NCBI RefSeq assembly: GCF_022458985.1
Contig: NC_061789.1
Coordinates: forward strand, 6,676,357 to 6,740,356
DNA from: Mugil cephalus
Lineage: Eukaryota; Chordata; Actinopteri; Mugiliformes; Mugilidae
DNA length: 64,000 nucleotides
Direction of reading: 5' to 3'
In this document: positions 48,183 to 60,629 of the stretch, piece by piece
Layout: each line of letters begins with the position of its first letter
Numbering within the stretch: position 1 is the stretch's first letter
Made by a program: the position numbers and the translations under genes
Notes under the pieces: model-generated
Told to the model about the DNA's origin: nothing
The model's database searches: none
The model's input: the letters and a program-made list of their open reading frames with translations, nothing else

Positions 48183-49397
48183 TGTTACGGGGATAATAGA
48201 ACAGTTTTTTTTTCTTAGCACGTAAAGTACGTCATGTAAAGGTAGGTTGGGCGAGGAGTCGTCTGAGTGAATACAAAATCAGCACATTATGAGACTCCTT
48301 TTAACTTCTGCCCCGCCTCCACCGTCAATTAATGTCACCGCGCGGTATTGCCACCTGCTTAATTGCTTAGGTTGCGGCTTGTAGGGTAGGTCTGGGTGCT
48401 GCGGTACTCGGGTAATTTATTTATCGTGGTGTCGCTTTAAAGCATCATCGTGAGCATTTGGATGAGTGTGGCGTCTGCTCTCTTCCTCCACTGCGAAGGC
48501 TGTGTTAAGCTGTCATCGTGCGGGTAGGCTTGTTGTTTTATTAACTTCTGCCAACTGTATGTGCCTTACTTTAACAGTTATCCTACTCTCTGTCCTGCTG
48601 TAGCTGTCGAGGCCCCCGCTCGTGCCCCTTCTCTTCCTCGTGCGCTGTGGAGCTGCAGTCCGCAGCACGGCGACGTGCGCCACCAGCTGGGCCACCTGCA
48701 GCTTTCATATTAATTCCACTGTGTTCATTGAGCTTCAGATTATTCATCCCATCACGACTCTGGCTGGTTAATTAATTACGTTCTTTTGGTTATTTGGTTT
48801 ATTCGGTTGGGTTAAATATCTTCTTGTGTTCATTTGTTTTTGTTTTTTTGGATTGTAGAATATTTGGTTAAATATTTTGTCTCTTTATTTAGTTTGATTT
48901 CTAGTTGTTGGGTTTGCTTTTAGTGAACGGGCTCTTACTACCCCTGGCCCCCACCTAAGCTCAGTTTTGATTTCATTATAATCTTGTTACTTTGTGGGTG
49001 TTTTTTTATGTGTGGCTACATTTGTGTTTTTGTATGCTTGAATTATTTTAGTCATTCAGTCAGTTATTAATTTTCTGTTGGTGTGTATGCGTGGGTGTGA
49101 CTGCTGTGCACATTTGTGTGTTTTAGTATGCACCTGGTGGTTTGGTTTGTAGTGGTTTTCTTTGGTTTGTTGAGTTGTGCCCCCCACCCTTTTTTTCTAC
49201 TGTCTGTCAGCTAGGACCAGTCTTAGCCCTGTTCCTGCCATTTGTTTTTTCTTTGTTTCTTTCCTTTCATCTTGACACTCAGGCTGTGGTTTTCTTGGTG
49301 TCTTTGTGTTCTTTTAAACTTGGTAACCTTTCAATCAATAAATTTTGGTTACATGTGGAAGTCGTCCGTCTCCCGTCCTCTGTATATTGGTGTAACG
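48183..49397 (+). mobile_element. Candidate long LTR upstream of ODC-B
   Basis: Starts TGTTACGGGG and ends TGTAACG after an AATAAA-like signal at about 49,337 (caatcaataaattttgg) and the run gtcgtccgtctcccgtcctc. The termini TGTTAC/GTAAC are complementary. No target duplication could be found and one terminal base would have to be mutated, so the boundaries are tentative. Confidence 0.4.
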
Positions 49398-49572
49398 AAC
49401 CTGTGTGACCTACCGTTGCTTAAGGTACTGGTTAGTGTGCATTTCCCCAGGTGGTTGTTGGGCAATTTTACCTCACTTTTATCCATTTGGCCAAACACAG
49501 TCAGAGCTCCTTGAAATAGAGCTCCACTAAAACCCGTTTCAAACTTCATGATATTTTCAGTGACTGAACTGG

Positions 49573-52500
49573 ATGGAGGACTGCACAAGACACGGTAGGC
49601 AAAAAGACTTTCACAGGTTAATTATTGGTGTGTACGGTAAATGAACATCACATACATTCTTAAATTGATAATATTGTATGGTGTAAGCATTTCTGTCTTT
49701 TATTGTCTATGCAGAAAACTCATCGGTCGTACACGTATTATCCTCTGAGACGGATGAAATAGAAATTTTAGACGATGGAAAGACCGTCAGAGATTTCATA
49801 GACGCTAAAATAAAACTGCTTGGCTCAGTGGTGAGTGTCGGGATATCGCAATGAGGAAACTTTTTCTTTTTTCCTCAATGTCCCTTCTATTTTATTCATT
49901 CAGGACAATGAAGAGCCGTTCCACGTGGCAAATCTTGACTGTATTTTAGAGAGGCACCTCCGCTGGATTTCCAACTTACCTCGGGTCAAGCCTTTCTATG
50001 CAGTAAAGTGCAACAACACACCAGCAGTTATCAGGATGCTGAGTGCTCTAGACACTGGTTTTGACTGTGCCAGCAAGGTACAGATGGAGACAAAATAAGA
50101 TTGGCTGGATTGTTTCACTCTTAGTGCCTCATTCAGAACACATTTTGTCCAACCCAGGCTGAGATTGAGCTGGTTCTGTCCCATGGAGTGACACCTGACA
50201 GGATCATTTATGCACATCCAGCTAAACCACTGTCCCACATCCGCTACGCCTGCACTCAGGGAGTAGATATAATGACGTTTGACAGCAAAGATGAACTTGT
50301 AAAAATCTCTCGTCATCATGCTGAAGCCAAGTATGTTTTTGCTTCCATTTTCTTTGTATTGCAGCTCCTCTTTAGAGTCCTGATTAATACTATTTTGAAT
50401 AACTCCTCAGACTGGTGGTACGCATTGCAGTGGATGACTCCGAGTCACTGGTAAGACTCAGCTCAAAGTTTGGAGCCAGACTGGTCTCAGTTGGTGGGCT
50501 GCTGGAACGTGCTAGAAAGCTGGGGTTGGAGGTGATTGGAGTCAGCTTCCATGTAGGCAGTGGGTGCACTGGAAGTTTGGCCTTCAAGCGAGCTATAGCA
50601 GATGCCCGACATGTCTTTGACATAGCGGTGAGTCATTGTGACGACAATAGAACACAATTGAGATCTCATCAGTAAAAAAAAATAATAATTTTTTTAACGA
50701 CTTGTCCATCTTTCGTAGAGTGACCATGGATACCAGATGAGACTCTTGGATATCGGTGGAGGATTTTCTGGGAATAGTGTCTTCCAAGAGACATTTGAAG
50801 ATGTAAGTAACATTTATTTATTTATTTTTTTTTTTACTCTGGAAAAGGAAGTTTTTTTCCGCACTGCTGACACTTCAACATATACAGAATGTGCTGCTGC
50901 TTTCCCATGCTGATTGCTACCATATGATTTATTACACTTAGCCTACTGTGCTATACATTGTAATTCTCCACACTGTGTGCTGCTGATAAGAGAGCTTCGT
51001 CTTGATTTGAGGAGGAATGGTGGTAAATATTGCAATCTGGTTAGAGGGGACTAAGTGTTTGGTGAAGGAACCCTGAACGTTTCTTGTAAATTATTTGCTG
51101 GGACTGAAATTTCCAGGAAATTATCCTAGAACCTAGAGAAGACACCACGATATAACCACTGACACTGAGATTATGTGAACTTTTCTTGAGATGTCGTGGA
51201 CCAACTTATCAAAGTAAATGGTTCAAATTGGTCTCTGTTCGTTATGGCAACGTTTTTCTGACTCAAACAAGTATCACATTGCTCTCTGACTACAGGGATT
51301 ATGAATCAAACAAAGGGGGTGTAATATTTTGTATGTCTTTAATCTACTGTTTTTCTTCTCCCCTCTTAGTTTTCAGAAGTTATCAATGAATCATTGGATA
51401 AATTCTTCCCACCGGACAGCGGAGTGGAGATTATTGCAGAACCAGGTCGGTTCTACGTGGAATCGGCCTTCACGCTGGCCGTGAATGTCATCGCTAAAAG
51501 AGTGGTCGCCAACGATAAAGATGAACACCACAGTAAGAGTGCAGCTGTTTCTGTGTAGAAATTGGTGATGTTCAATACCACCAATTACCTTGATAAAACC
51601 TAAATTGTTTTACTATTAAGAACTACTATAAATTGAGAACTTGAATCTTAACTCTGACCCTGTCCTCTCCTCTTCTGTCCTCCTCATCATAAACGCCTCT
51701 TATTCTGTGTTGTGGTTTAACCTGAGGTGTTTCATAAGGTTTGTTGTGTTGCCACAACTCAATAGTTTAGTTACTCTCCACTGTGTTCGTACATTACCTC
51801 GAATGACTGAAGTATCAAAAGTATTGATATTTAGATTTGAGAATCGATTTTAGAGCACATCTGGTATCGGAAGTTTCGATATTTCAGTATCAACCCTGTA
51901 ACTGCGTATGATTATAAATACACAAGGGTTGATAAGAATTCTTGATCTTCTAAAAACAACAAAGTTGTAGTTACTCACTCTATTTAGCTCTATATATGTG
52001 ATTAGCCCGAGATGGATGAAAAACACTTTTCCATATTATAATCTGAACAGCTTCCTTTGCTTTGCATGTGTGTTTTCCAGATGGTGAGAAAAACATCCCA
52101 GACACAGTGATGATGTACTATATTAACGACGGACTGTATGGCTCCTTGAGTTTCCTCATCAACGATCCTGCTCACACAAAGGTGGAACCATACCTTCACA
52201 GGGTAAATATCAGCTTTTTTTTCTCACTGTACATTGGATATTCCATTTTTCTTTATTCACCTCTTTTGCTAACTATTGAAATTTCTCAGCAGGGGCATTG
52301 TGTTGAATCCATAGTTAGAGGGAAAGATATTAGAATAGATATAGTGTAGGTAAATGAATCTTGAGTGGAATTGTTCAGTTTGCCTCCAAATTTATTAGAT
52401 CCCAAACTGTTCAAGTGTCTCAGAGGCCCTTCCTCTCAGCCCACTGGACTTGGGATCTTGCAAAAAGTTTTTAATATCTTTTTTGTTCTCCGTGTCTCAT

Positions 52501-52876
52501 ACTAGTATCGCAAACAATAGCACTAATGCAACTAACTAAAAATGTTTTTCCTTTTGAGAAGCGTTAGTGTCGAGGTCATGATAATGTTAATCAGGAGTTT
52601 GATGTTTAATGAACATATCATAACCAAGGCGATGTGGATTTTTGTTGCTCTTCTCAGGCTGTAGAGAACAACGAGCCCAGATACCGGTCTGTCATCTGGG
52701 GCCCAACCTGTGACAGCTTTGACAAAGTGGCCGAAAGCTACTGGATTCAGGAGTTGCGCGTGGGAGACTGGCTTCTCATCGACAACATGGGCGCTTATTC
52801 TGTTTGTGCGTCCACTGATTTCAATGGCTTTGAGAGGGCACACATTTACCCTGTTGTGACCACTAAAACATGGTAG
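49573..52876 (+). CDS. odc1-like: Ornithine decarboxylase-like gene, ODC-B (9 coding exons)
   Basis: Paralogue of ODC-A with the same exon plan: 49573-49594, 49715-49830, 49904-50077, 50158-50330, 50411-50627, 50719-50802, 51370-51532, 52081-52202, 52658-52876; 429 residues. The start MEDCTRHENSS is chosen because the ATG exon joins in phase exactly as in ODC-A. Active-site elements [47 protein letters not shown] and NMGAY are all present, including the Asp after the catalytic Cys, so ornithine decarboxylation is the natural prediction. The protein stops at ...TTKTW, about 47 residues before the end of human ODC, so the antizyme-linked C-terminal degron is missing. A donor-like gtaggc overlaps the stop, but no convincing last exon was found downstream. 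The gene follows the transporter on the same strand. Confidence 0.88.
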
Positions 52877-54365
52877 GCCATAAACCTCCCTGACACTGGC
52901 TGCATTGACCATTAATAATTCGAAATTTTTTAGATTTCAGAAAGAGTAATGGTTTGGCTCAAAATGGTTGATGAGTTCCACCCAACCAGGACATTTTTTC
53001 ATTTGGTGAATATTTCTGGCTCTGTTACAATTTGCGGCTTGAATTTCTGCAGGAACTCGTGGCATTTTTACTCTTGTGATTTTTCACCCTCTGGACACTT
53101 TTGCGGCAAAAATGGGAACAAAAAACAGCCATCAATATTTTTAAAAAAAATACTAGTGCAATCAAATCAATTTTATTGCTAATCTTTGACATATCCAAGA
53201 CTCCAGTCACCCCCAAAGTCCGATCCACTTACTGTTTGTTTTATGAAAAATTTAGTTTTGATGTTTTTGTAAAACATTTAATGGGTTAAAATCCTGCAAA
53301 TTATTGAAATGTTGGTAGTTTTCAGCAGGTCTGATGTTTTTTAAGTGATTTAATGTGGGAAAAAAGGAGAAACAAATATTGATGTGAGGATCTTATGGCT
53401 GTTTTTTTTTTTTTTTTGTCATGAAGGTGTCCAGAGTGTGCAAAATTTTAAATGTGACGCTAGATAAAAAATGATGATGTAATCATATCAATTTTATTGT
53501 TAATCTTCAACATATCCAAGACTCCAATCACCACCAAAGCCCCGTCATCCTACTGTCTATTTTATGGAAAGTAATTCAGTTTAGTTTTTTTGTTGTTGTT
53601 GTTTTTTTTTTTGTAAAAAACAATAAATAAAAAATACTAATAATAATAATGAAATACTTCGAATCATTAGACTGGCATTTAAAGGGTTGAAATCCTGGAA
53701 GTTATTGACATTTCGTCAGTTTTGAGCAAGGCAGAAGGTGTAGAAAAAAAATATTGAGGATTTTATGGCAGTTTCTTTATGTGTGTACATTTTTTCCCCA
53801 AAGGTGTCAAAGGATAGTAAATTTCAACTAACCACTATTGTTTTTCTACTGTTGTTTAGCTGGTTTATTAAGTGCTGACTGGGACTCCTGACTATGTTTC
53901 TTTTAAGTTTAACTGCAAATATGTATTTGTTTTACATAATGGCTCCATCTTGTGGTTCAAATCAATTCTAAGAAAATAAGCCAGAAAACTTGAAAGAACA
54001 ATAATAATAGTAATACCTTGTAACACTGACATATTTATAGCATGCTTTAACTTTCTTGAGAACATTTCAGAAATGTATGTAGACGGGATTAAAAACAGTT
54101 GATGAAATCATTTATTTTTCACTTTCATTTTTAATGTTATGATGCTCTTGATGTGACGTTTTGCTGAAGATTTGACACATTTGCTGCTGTAATGAGTATT
54201 TAGAAGTGGTGGTGAAGATGGAAATAATAATAACAGCATGTCACATACTTGAAACTGAAATATTGCTCAGTTTTACGTTGAAACCATGTCAGAAAGCTGG
54301 TAATTCAACTGAACGATCATTTTTGAAGGATGTAGTTAATGGTGCTGTTAAATTGTATTGAATTA
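52877..54365. other. Region downstream of ODC-B with a diverged tandem repeat
   Basis: Presumed 3' UTR followed by two diverged copies of a segment of about 350 bp at 53,155-53,450 and 53,480-53,810. They share tcaattttattg, acatatccaagactcca, atcctg and ttatggc in the same order. No gene found. Confidence 0.5.
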
Positions 54366-54398
54366 CCACACACACACACACACGCACACACACGCACA

Positions 54399-54462
<64 letters not shown>
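54366..54462 (+). repeat. (CA)n microsatellite
   Basis: About 48 CA units with a few CG and TA interruptions. The His-Thr reading frame across it is an artefact. Confidence 0.95.
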
Positions 54463-54464
<2 letters not shown>

Positions 54465-54834
54465 GTTTATGTTAGTCAACCTGGCCCAATGACGAAAATG
54501 GGGCGGTTTGAAATAATGGAAACACATAAAAACAAAAAAAAAGATGGTCTCCAAAGCGAAAACACAGTTGGGTCAAGTGTTTTTATTATTATTTCTTCAT
54601 CAGTACAATACAGTAACGTAGGTTGTGATGTATTTTTATGAATCAACAGTTATTTTAAATATAATAAATATAACGATCTGCATGAAGAAAGTAGATGTTT
54701 TAGGATGTACTGTAATGTACTGTAATGTACCTAATAAACTGACCAGAAAACGTGTAGCATGACTTTCTGCTACTCGCAGATTTCCAAGCTTGCACTCCCT
54801 CCTCTGACCGCTAGATGTCGCCCAGTCCTCTAAT

Positions 54835-55277
54835 TACCGCCTCATCGCGACATCTGCAGGGTCAACAGAACCCCTCCTGTTGTCGGCGCACTGGCCACGC
54901 CCCCTCTCCTCCCGCACCCCCCTTTTCTCTCATGAATTATGCATCACCTCCCGTCGAGCGGAGGAGAGACTCGTGCCACCGGAGCTCTCGAGACGTCAGC
55001 TCGTGCACACACCGGAGGGAAGGACGGAGAAATAATGGCCACGATATCGCCCGTTTATTGATAAGGAGATAGTAAATAATGAATGGGGAACTGGGCAGAG
55101 CGGGGTTCCGGCTCAGGCACAAAGACTCCGCTGGTTTGTACCGGGGATTTACGGAGGAGGACACACCGAGGGCTGGATATTAACCCGACCGTGACCGACC
55201 TTTTTTTTTTTTTTTTTTGCTACCGGTCTGACGTTATTCTCATCGGTGGCGAATTGAAGAAAAAACGACACTTAAGG
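54835..55277 (+). promoter_or_regulatory. CpG-richer region, putative 5' noncoding first exon
   Basis: Composition changes sharply here to GC-rich with many CpGs (ggagctctcgagacgtcagc, cggagggaaggacgg). It ends in a good splice donor, cttaag|gtaggt, at 55,277/55,278. The ATGs present are followed by short frames interrupted by an 18-nt poly-T run. Best read as the promoter and first exon of a gene extending to the right; the gene is not identified. Confidence 0.4.
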
Positions 55278-56187
55278 TAGGTTTACTGTGTGTTTTGGTA
55301 ATAAATATGTGTTTATTTGCAATTTCTAGACAGAGCTAGGTGTCGTAGTAAGGTGTGTGTGGTGTATTTTTTTTTATTATTATTTGTGTCTCCTGCCAGC
55401 ACAGCCATGATATCAAGGAAATCAATAACACAGGCCTTTTTCATAATAATTATATTTCATGCTTCCCCAGACTTGTTTTGGCATCTCAAAATAACTAATA
55501 CATGTAACTCTCACAGCACAGCAGAAATATTGTGTTAAGCTATCACTTTAAACATCATCCCTGAACACCACTGAAATGTATCTCCATGTTCTTTAAATAA
55601 AACAACGTGCAGTTGACAAATTTTTTTGAACATTTCACATTATTATGTTTTAAATAATAATAATAATAATAATGAAATGTGAGGTAAACTGAACACGGTT
55701 CCAGATTAGAGCGGAAAAAAATAACCGCCACCTGGAACTATGTGCATGTACAGTATGTGTGTGAGGAGTATTTTTACTTTTCCCGCCCCTCCATAGCCTC
55801 GTCTCCCACCTTTTTGTCACATTTCAAATTTCCTTGCTCGGACTGGGCCGGACATGTGTTTGAGCCAGCTGGTGGTTTACAGTTGTTTTGGCAGGAAGCA
55901 GAAATCCTTTGTGTAGAAATGACTGGATTATCTCTCGCACTATGTGCACTACATACTAATCTATGCCATTCTGCTGGCAAACACTCCATCTATCTATCTA
56001 TCTAGTCATTAGTAGTCGGCCTCTCTTTCACTTTTTGTGTAACAAATTAAACATTTGTCTCATCGGCTCTAATAAACAGGTAGGCTGTTAAATTCTTATG
56101 TAAATAACGACCAAAAATAGCCAGTTGGTCTAATGTCAGTTCATGTAATTATGTCAGTTTTAGAGTCATACTGTCTTTCTTTTTCAA

Positions 56188-56251
<64 letters not shown>

Positions 56252-57000
56252 GTCATATTTTGTCTTCTTCCAGCCTGTCTCTTTCTGTCTTCTTTTCCTA
56301 GACAGTGGCCGTGCAGATGGGTGTAATCCATCCTAATCTGCCTAACCCTGCACTCCGTAGTCTGGGTTTAACTCCGCACTGATTAACTCCCCCCACCCCG
56401 CCCCACCCCACCCCTCCAATCCCACCTCCGCCGTGTCAGTCATTAGTTTAATTAGATCACTCATACACCATCGCTGGTGCTAATTAATCGAGCTCAAAAT
56501 GCTAAAAATAATAACGATAATAATCATAAACATATACTGTAGTGTTGGTGTGCAGCGCCTGTGTGTCAGCACATTTTCTTATTCCAACTTCCTGTAAGAA
56601 AAAACAAGAAAAAAAAAACATTCTTGGAAATGGGCAGAGCATGATTTAATGCCATGGTATCATTTTCCATAGGGTAGAAATGATAGCAGACACCTGAGTG
56701 GTGTCCTTGTTAATCCGTTGAGCTTTCTATATTTCAGTTGGTAATGCACCTACCGTGAAGCTGTGTGAGCCAATATATTTTTAATCTGTGCTTCAGCAGC
56801 ATGCTGGCCTAAGCGTTCCAGTTGCTATGAGCGGTGCACTCTGTTACGATGCTTCCAGTGTCAATCCATCCTGTGCTCTGGATGAAATAGAAACCCTTTT
56901 TTTTGCGTGTGTAACGGTTATCGTTATTCAAATGCACATTTTTACAATCCATTCAGATTCTTATTTTAATATTACTGTGTGTTGAGGAAGACAACACATC
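55278..57000. other. Probable intron or intergenic DNA
   Basis: AT-rich DNA with the (TATC)n array at 56,191-56,250 and a C-rich stretch at about 56,391-56,430. No exon or gene could be supported. Confidence 0.45.
56191..56250 (+). repeat. (TATC)n microsatellite
   Basis: Fifteen uninterrupted TATC units. Confidence 0.95.
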
Positions 57001-57167
57001 AGAAACCGTTGGACATGGCATTCGTGTGGATGTTACCCCCACCCCTTAGCAATGACACTCTTTGGTAGTAGTATGCAGCCTGACACAGACACACACACAC
57101 ACAAAAACAGTTTAGGAACAACTAAAAAAACACAAAGAACGACACAATGTGTTGACCTTGCCTCCAA

Positions 57168-57866
57168 GGCCACGTTCACACGTACGTAAACAGTCTTATT
57201 TTCCTCCCCTTTTCCTTGGCGTCATTTCTCCGTAAAGATGGGTCCATTGCAAAACCGCATCTAGTTGTTGAAATAATATAGCACATGTCCCATGGCCTAT
57301 GTGTGACATTGTTTCTGCTACAGACCTTGGTCAAAAATGAAGAAGAAGAGGTGGAGCATCAACCCTGCACGCCATATTATTCCTTATTGATCCCTCAGGG
57401 GGAAATTCCTTCTCTGCATTTGAGAGCAAATTGGGGCTTAGGTGCTTGCTTAAGGCACAGCCATGGACAGGGTGGGAAGTGAAACTATGACCCTTCCTCC
57501 AGGGCTCCAAGCTGCGCCTCCAGCCACTACTCCACAAACATACAGTCTGGATTACAGTCCGGAATCTTTTTTAGCTCATCGCAGTGGTGAAGTAACAGTA
57601 TATATTATCTTAGCCACCCAACAAGAGTCAATATCTGATGCAGCACCGTCACAAGCCTGTAGTCCAACACTGGTGACGTGGGGGGGGGGCGATGATATTG
57701 TGTTTGTATTCAGGCTTCCACACAAATAAAAAGGAAGAAACAGGACCTGGATTCAAAACGGTGCGGTTCCAGTCACCGAAAAATCCCAACCTGTCATGAT
57801 GGTCGGCCTAAACTTGCAAACCTTAACGTGGTTTCACCCAAATATCATATTTGCGTAAACGTGGCC
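57168..57866. mobile_element. Non-autonomous DNA transposon inserted in another repeat
   Basis: 699 bp bounded by GGCCACGTTCAC at the left and GTAAACGTGGCC at the right, which are imperfect inverted repeats. The sequence on both sides belongs to the repeat seen intact at 47,815-48,075 (gtgttgacctt...tccaa on the left, taa...gtctgtaggatgat on the right). Flanking caa/taa fits a 3-bp target duplication of the Harbinger type, but the class is inference. Confidence 0.6.
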
Positions 57867-59117
57867 TAAATTAACTGATCAAGTGTCTGTAGGATGATCC
57901 ACAGAGGACCCTCCCCTCAACCCATAGGACCCAAAGCCCCCCCCAGCTAACAACATCCTGTTGCCAGACACCACAGGACACCCACAGAAGAGCCATTCTT
58001 TGATGAGTCACAACTGTTTTGGAGGCATAAAGGAGACCCACACACGAGCCATGTTAATTTATCACTTATAAAAGCATTATCTGACAGGGCTTGGTCTTGA
58101 TCTAGTTTCAGGCCTCCATCAATATGCCGTGATGTTAATTTTGTAGATTACAGTCACATTTAGACCTCAGTTGACGGAGGAACAGCGGTGCTGGTGGCTT
58201 CCTTGTGATTGACAAATCGATTTAGGATTGGTGTGTTTAGAGTCTTCCGGTTCTCAGTCAGATCCGCCCCCTCGTTTCAATCAATAGAATAACTGTTGTT
58301 CCTTGCAGCCTTAAAATACTCCCTTGATAGAGTAGCACTACCTCTCCCCTGGTGGTTGTCTGGAAGTTAATTACACACAAGACGAACAAGCACAAGAAAA
58401 ATGACTCCAATATAAATTAAAATTCCCTCTACAAGATCCGATCCGCGACAGGATGATGAACCCATTATGGTTGATAATGTACCTTATCGGAGCAAATTGC
58501 AAAAATGAAAAAAAAATGCAGGTAATTAAATTATACAGAAAAAAGTTTGAAGCACTTTTCCCAATTTGTAATACTGCTTTAGGTGTTTCTTTTTTTAAAA
58601 GCTATTGGACCGTTTCACAATCAGCTTGTGCACAGTACACATGTGTTGTTCGTTTAATCCCTCCGAAGGTTATTCTAAATCTTACAAACTTAAGGTTTTG
58701 AACAGTTGATTAACATTTCCTTGAGCAGAAGTTCTCATAACACTAGAGGAGGAGATTAAGCTCAATAACCAAATCTAGATTATCCAGTCTAGTCTGATGT
58801 AGAATGGATGGAAGCACACTGCATTCAAAAAAGAAAAGAAAGTTGCTGAGAAGCAGCTTGTTCTGTCAGGCTTTTATATTAGAACATCGTGTGTCATTAC
58901 AGTAACCCATTCTCCCTTGGATTGAAATGAAGGCTTTTATCTCCTTAATGCGAATGCATTATGCTGTGGATACAAACTCAACTCTTCCTGTCAGCATTCA
59001 AATAAAAAGCCTTCTAACATTTTGGCGAAGTGAAGCTTGATTGTGTTCTGAGTGCTTCACGATTTTATGAAGGTGAATTAAGAATACATTACTGGCCTCG
59101 TCTTCTGTGCTTGTCAC

Positions 59118-59370
59118 GGGATGTTGCTGTTGGCTCTTGTCAGGATTAGCTTCTTTAGCATTAGCAACAGAGCTACTAGCTTCCTGGCCACTGACACGAG
59201 GTTCGGATTGAGTCCGTTTGCAAAAAAATTTACAGTGAATTCTGTGTTTGTTGGGGGATGTTGCTGTTGGCTCTGGTCAGGTTTGCTTCGTTAGCATTAG
59301 CAACAGAGCTACTAGCTTCCTAGCCACTCTCACAAGACTCTCGTTGGGACCATTTGCAAAACATTTTAAA
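59118..59370 (+). repeat. Two-copy tandem repeat, about 136 bp
   Basis: Units at 59,118 and 59,254 share gggatgttgctgttggctc, ttagcattagcaacagagc and tactagcttcct. No coding potential. Confidence 0.75.
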
Positions 59371-60448
59371 CATTTTAAGAAGTTTGAGGTCATGGTCTGA
59401 GGCCCATTTTGATTTTCAGTAGATTAATACTTAATCGACGTTGTTGGGAAGCTTTTAACACCACAGCTTGTTTGCTCGAGTGACGTTATCTTCCACTCCA
59501 TCACTGTTTCACAACAGTGAAACATGGAAAACGAAATAGTACCAGAAATTTATTTAATGTCTCATTTATTCTTTTCCCTTTCGTCTAGAAAATGTTGGCG
59601 TTCATCCACCGTTGTAGTAGTGAAGTGTAGTCGTGAAACCCCCGGTTTAACGCTAGCTTCGTTTGCTCTAGCTTGGCTAGTTGCTAAGCTTCAGATGGAC
59701 TCAAACATGGTTCCCATAACACAAGCCCACTAGCCAATCTCCCACACCCAAAAGCCCACAAATAGGCAAAGACTTTGGTGTATTGTGGAACTAACGCTTA
59801 TTGGTGCGTGTCAACCACACCCCCAAGTCATTAACGTCATTATCCTGGCTGTCAATTGACTAACAGTTTTTATTGAAGGAAATACGGTAGGTTGATATCA
59901 CCAAAACACTTAGTGCCGTCATAGGAGAGATTTCTGGGTATTAAAGTCTTCTTGTTCTCAACAGTTCCCCATGGAGTCCTCTTGGGACCCATCTAGTTTA
60001 CTTGGGAAGCTTAAAATTACCTCAAAGTGTGGATAAGGGTGCAAAAGTTTACAGCATGAAGAAAGGGTAAAAGGTGAGCATATCAGTAAGGCCTTTGTTT
60101 ATCTGCAGGAAGTTGTTTTGAGGCCACACACACACGCACGCGAGTTCACACTCCCTTCCTGCATGTGGGCAAGCGGAGGGAGTCCTGAACGTTTGCAGGA
60201 AGTCAGGATTGACTTCTCTCTGGGGAAGAGAGATAAGAGTCTGGTACAGTGTGTAGAGGCAGTGTGAGTTCAGATGAAGGCAAGGCCATCTGCACTCAGG
60301 TATTGCTAATAACAAACACACCTCCAGACACACACAGCTGAGCCTAGTCAAACAAACCTGTATGTGTGCTCTGGGTTTTAGAGGTTTTTGAAGGTGTGTT
60401 TCTGTTTAAGTATTGTGAATATTGCTTTTGATTTTCTTCTGCTCATAG

Positions 60449-60629
60449 GAAGCAGGCACACTGTGGGTGGTTGGCAAAAAGGGGAAATCCATCTGACGTT
60501 GAGGAAAAGGGGGGTGATCAGTTAGTGAAACTGGAAGGGACACAACATCACCCAGCTTGCTTAGGATCAGGATCGCCATGAGGAATTAATGAAGCTGCTG
60601 CGGAAACACTGCAGTTTATCTGGGAACAG
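60449..60629 (+). CDS. Possible internal exon opening a reading frame
   Basis: Preceded by a polypyrimidine-rich acceptor (ttttcttctgctcatag) and followed by the donor gggaacag|gtaggg. It contains an ATG at 60,589 with the frame MKLLRKHCSLSGN leaving in phase 2. An upstream ATG at 60,578 stops after two codons. It could be the second, first-coding exon of the gene whose 5' end is suggested at 54,835-55,277. I do not recognise the protein and the claim rests on splice signals only. Confidence 0.3.

Noticed and set aside
53051..53182. A last exon for ODC-B after the acceptor-like ttctgcag
   Set aside because: The in-phase peptide (NSWHFYSCDF...) shows no resemblance to the ODC tail.
54339..54641. 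His-Thr-rich ORF
   Set aside because: It is the translation of the CA microsatellite.
60049..60351. 100-residue ORF on the - strand
   Set aside because: Low-complexity and without recognisable domain, splice signals or conservation evidence.
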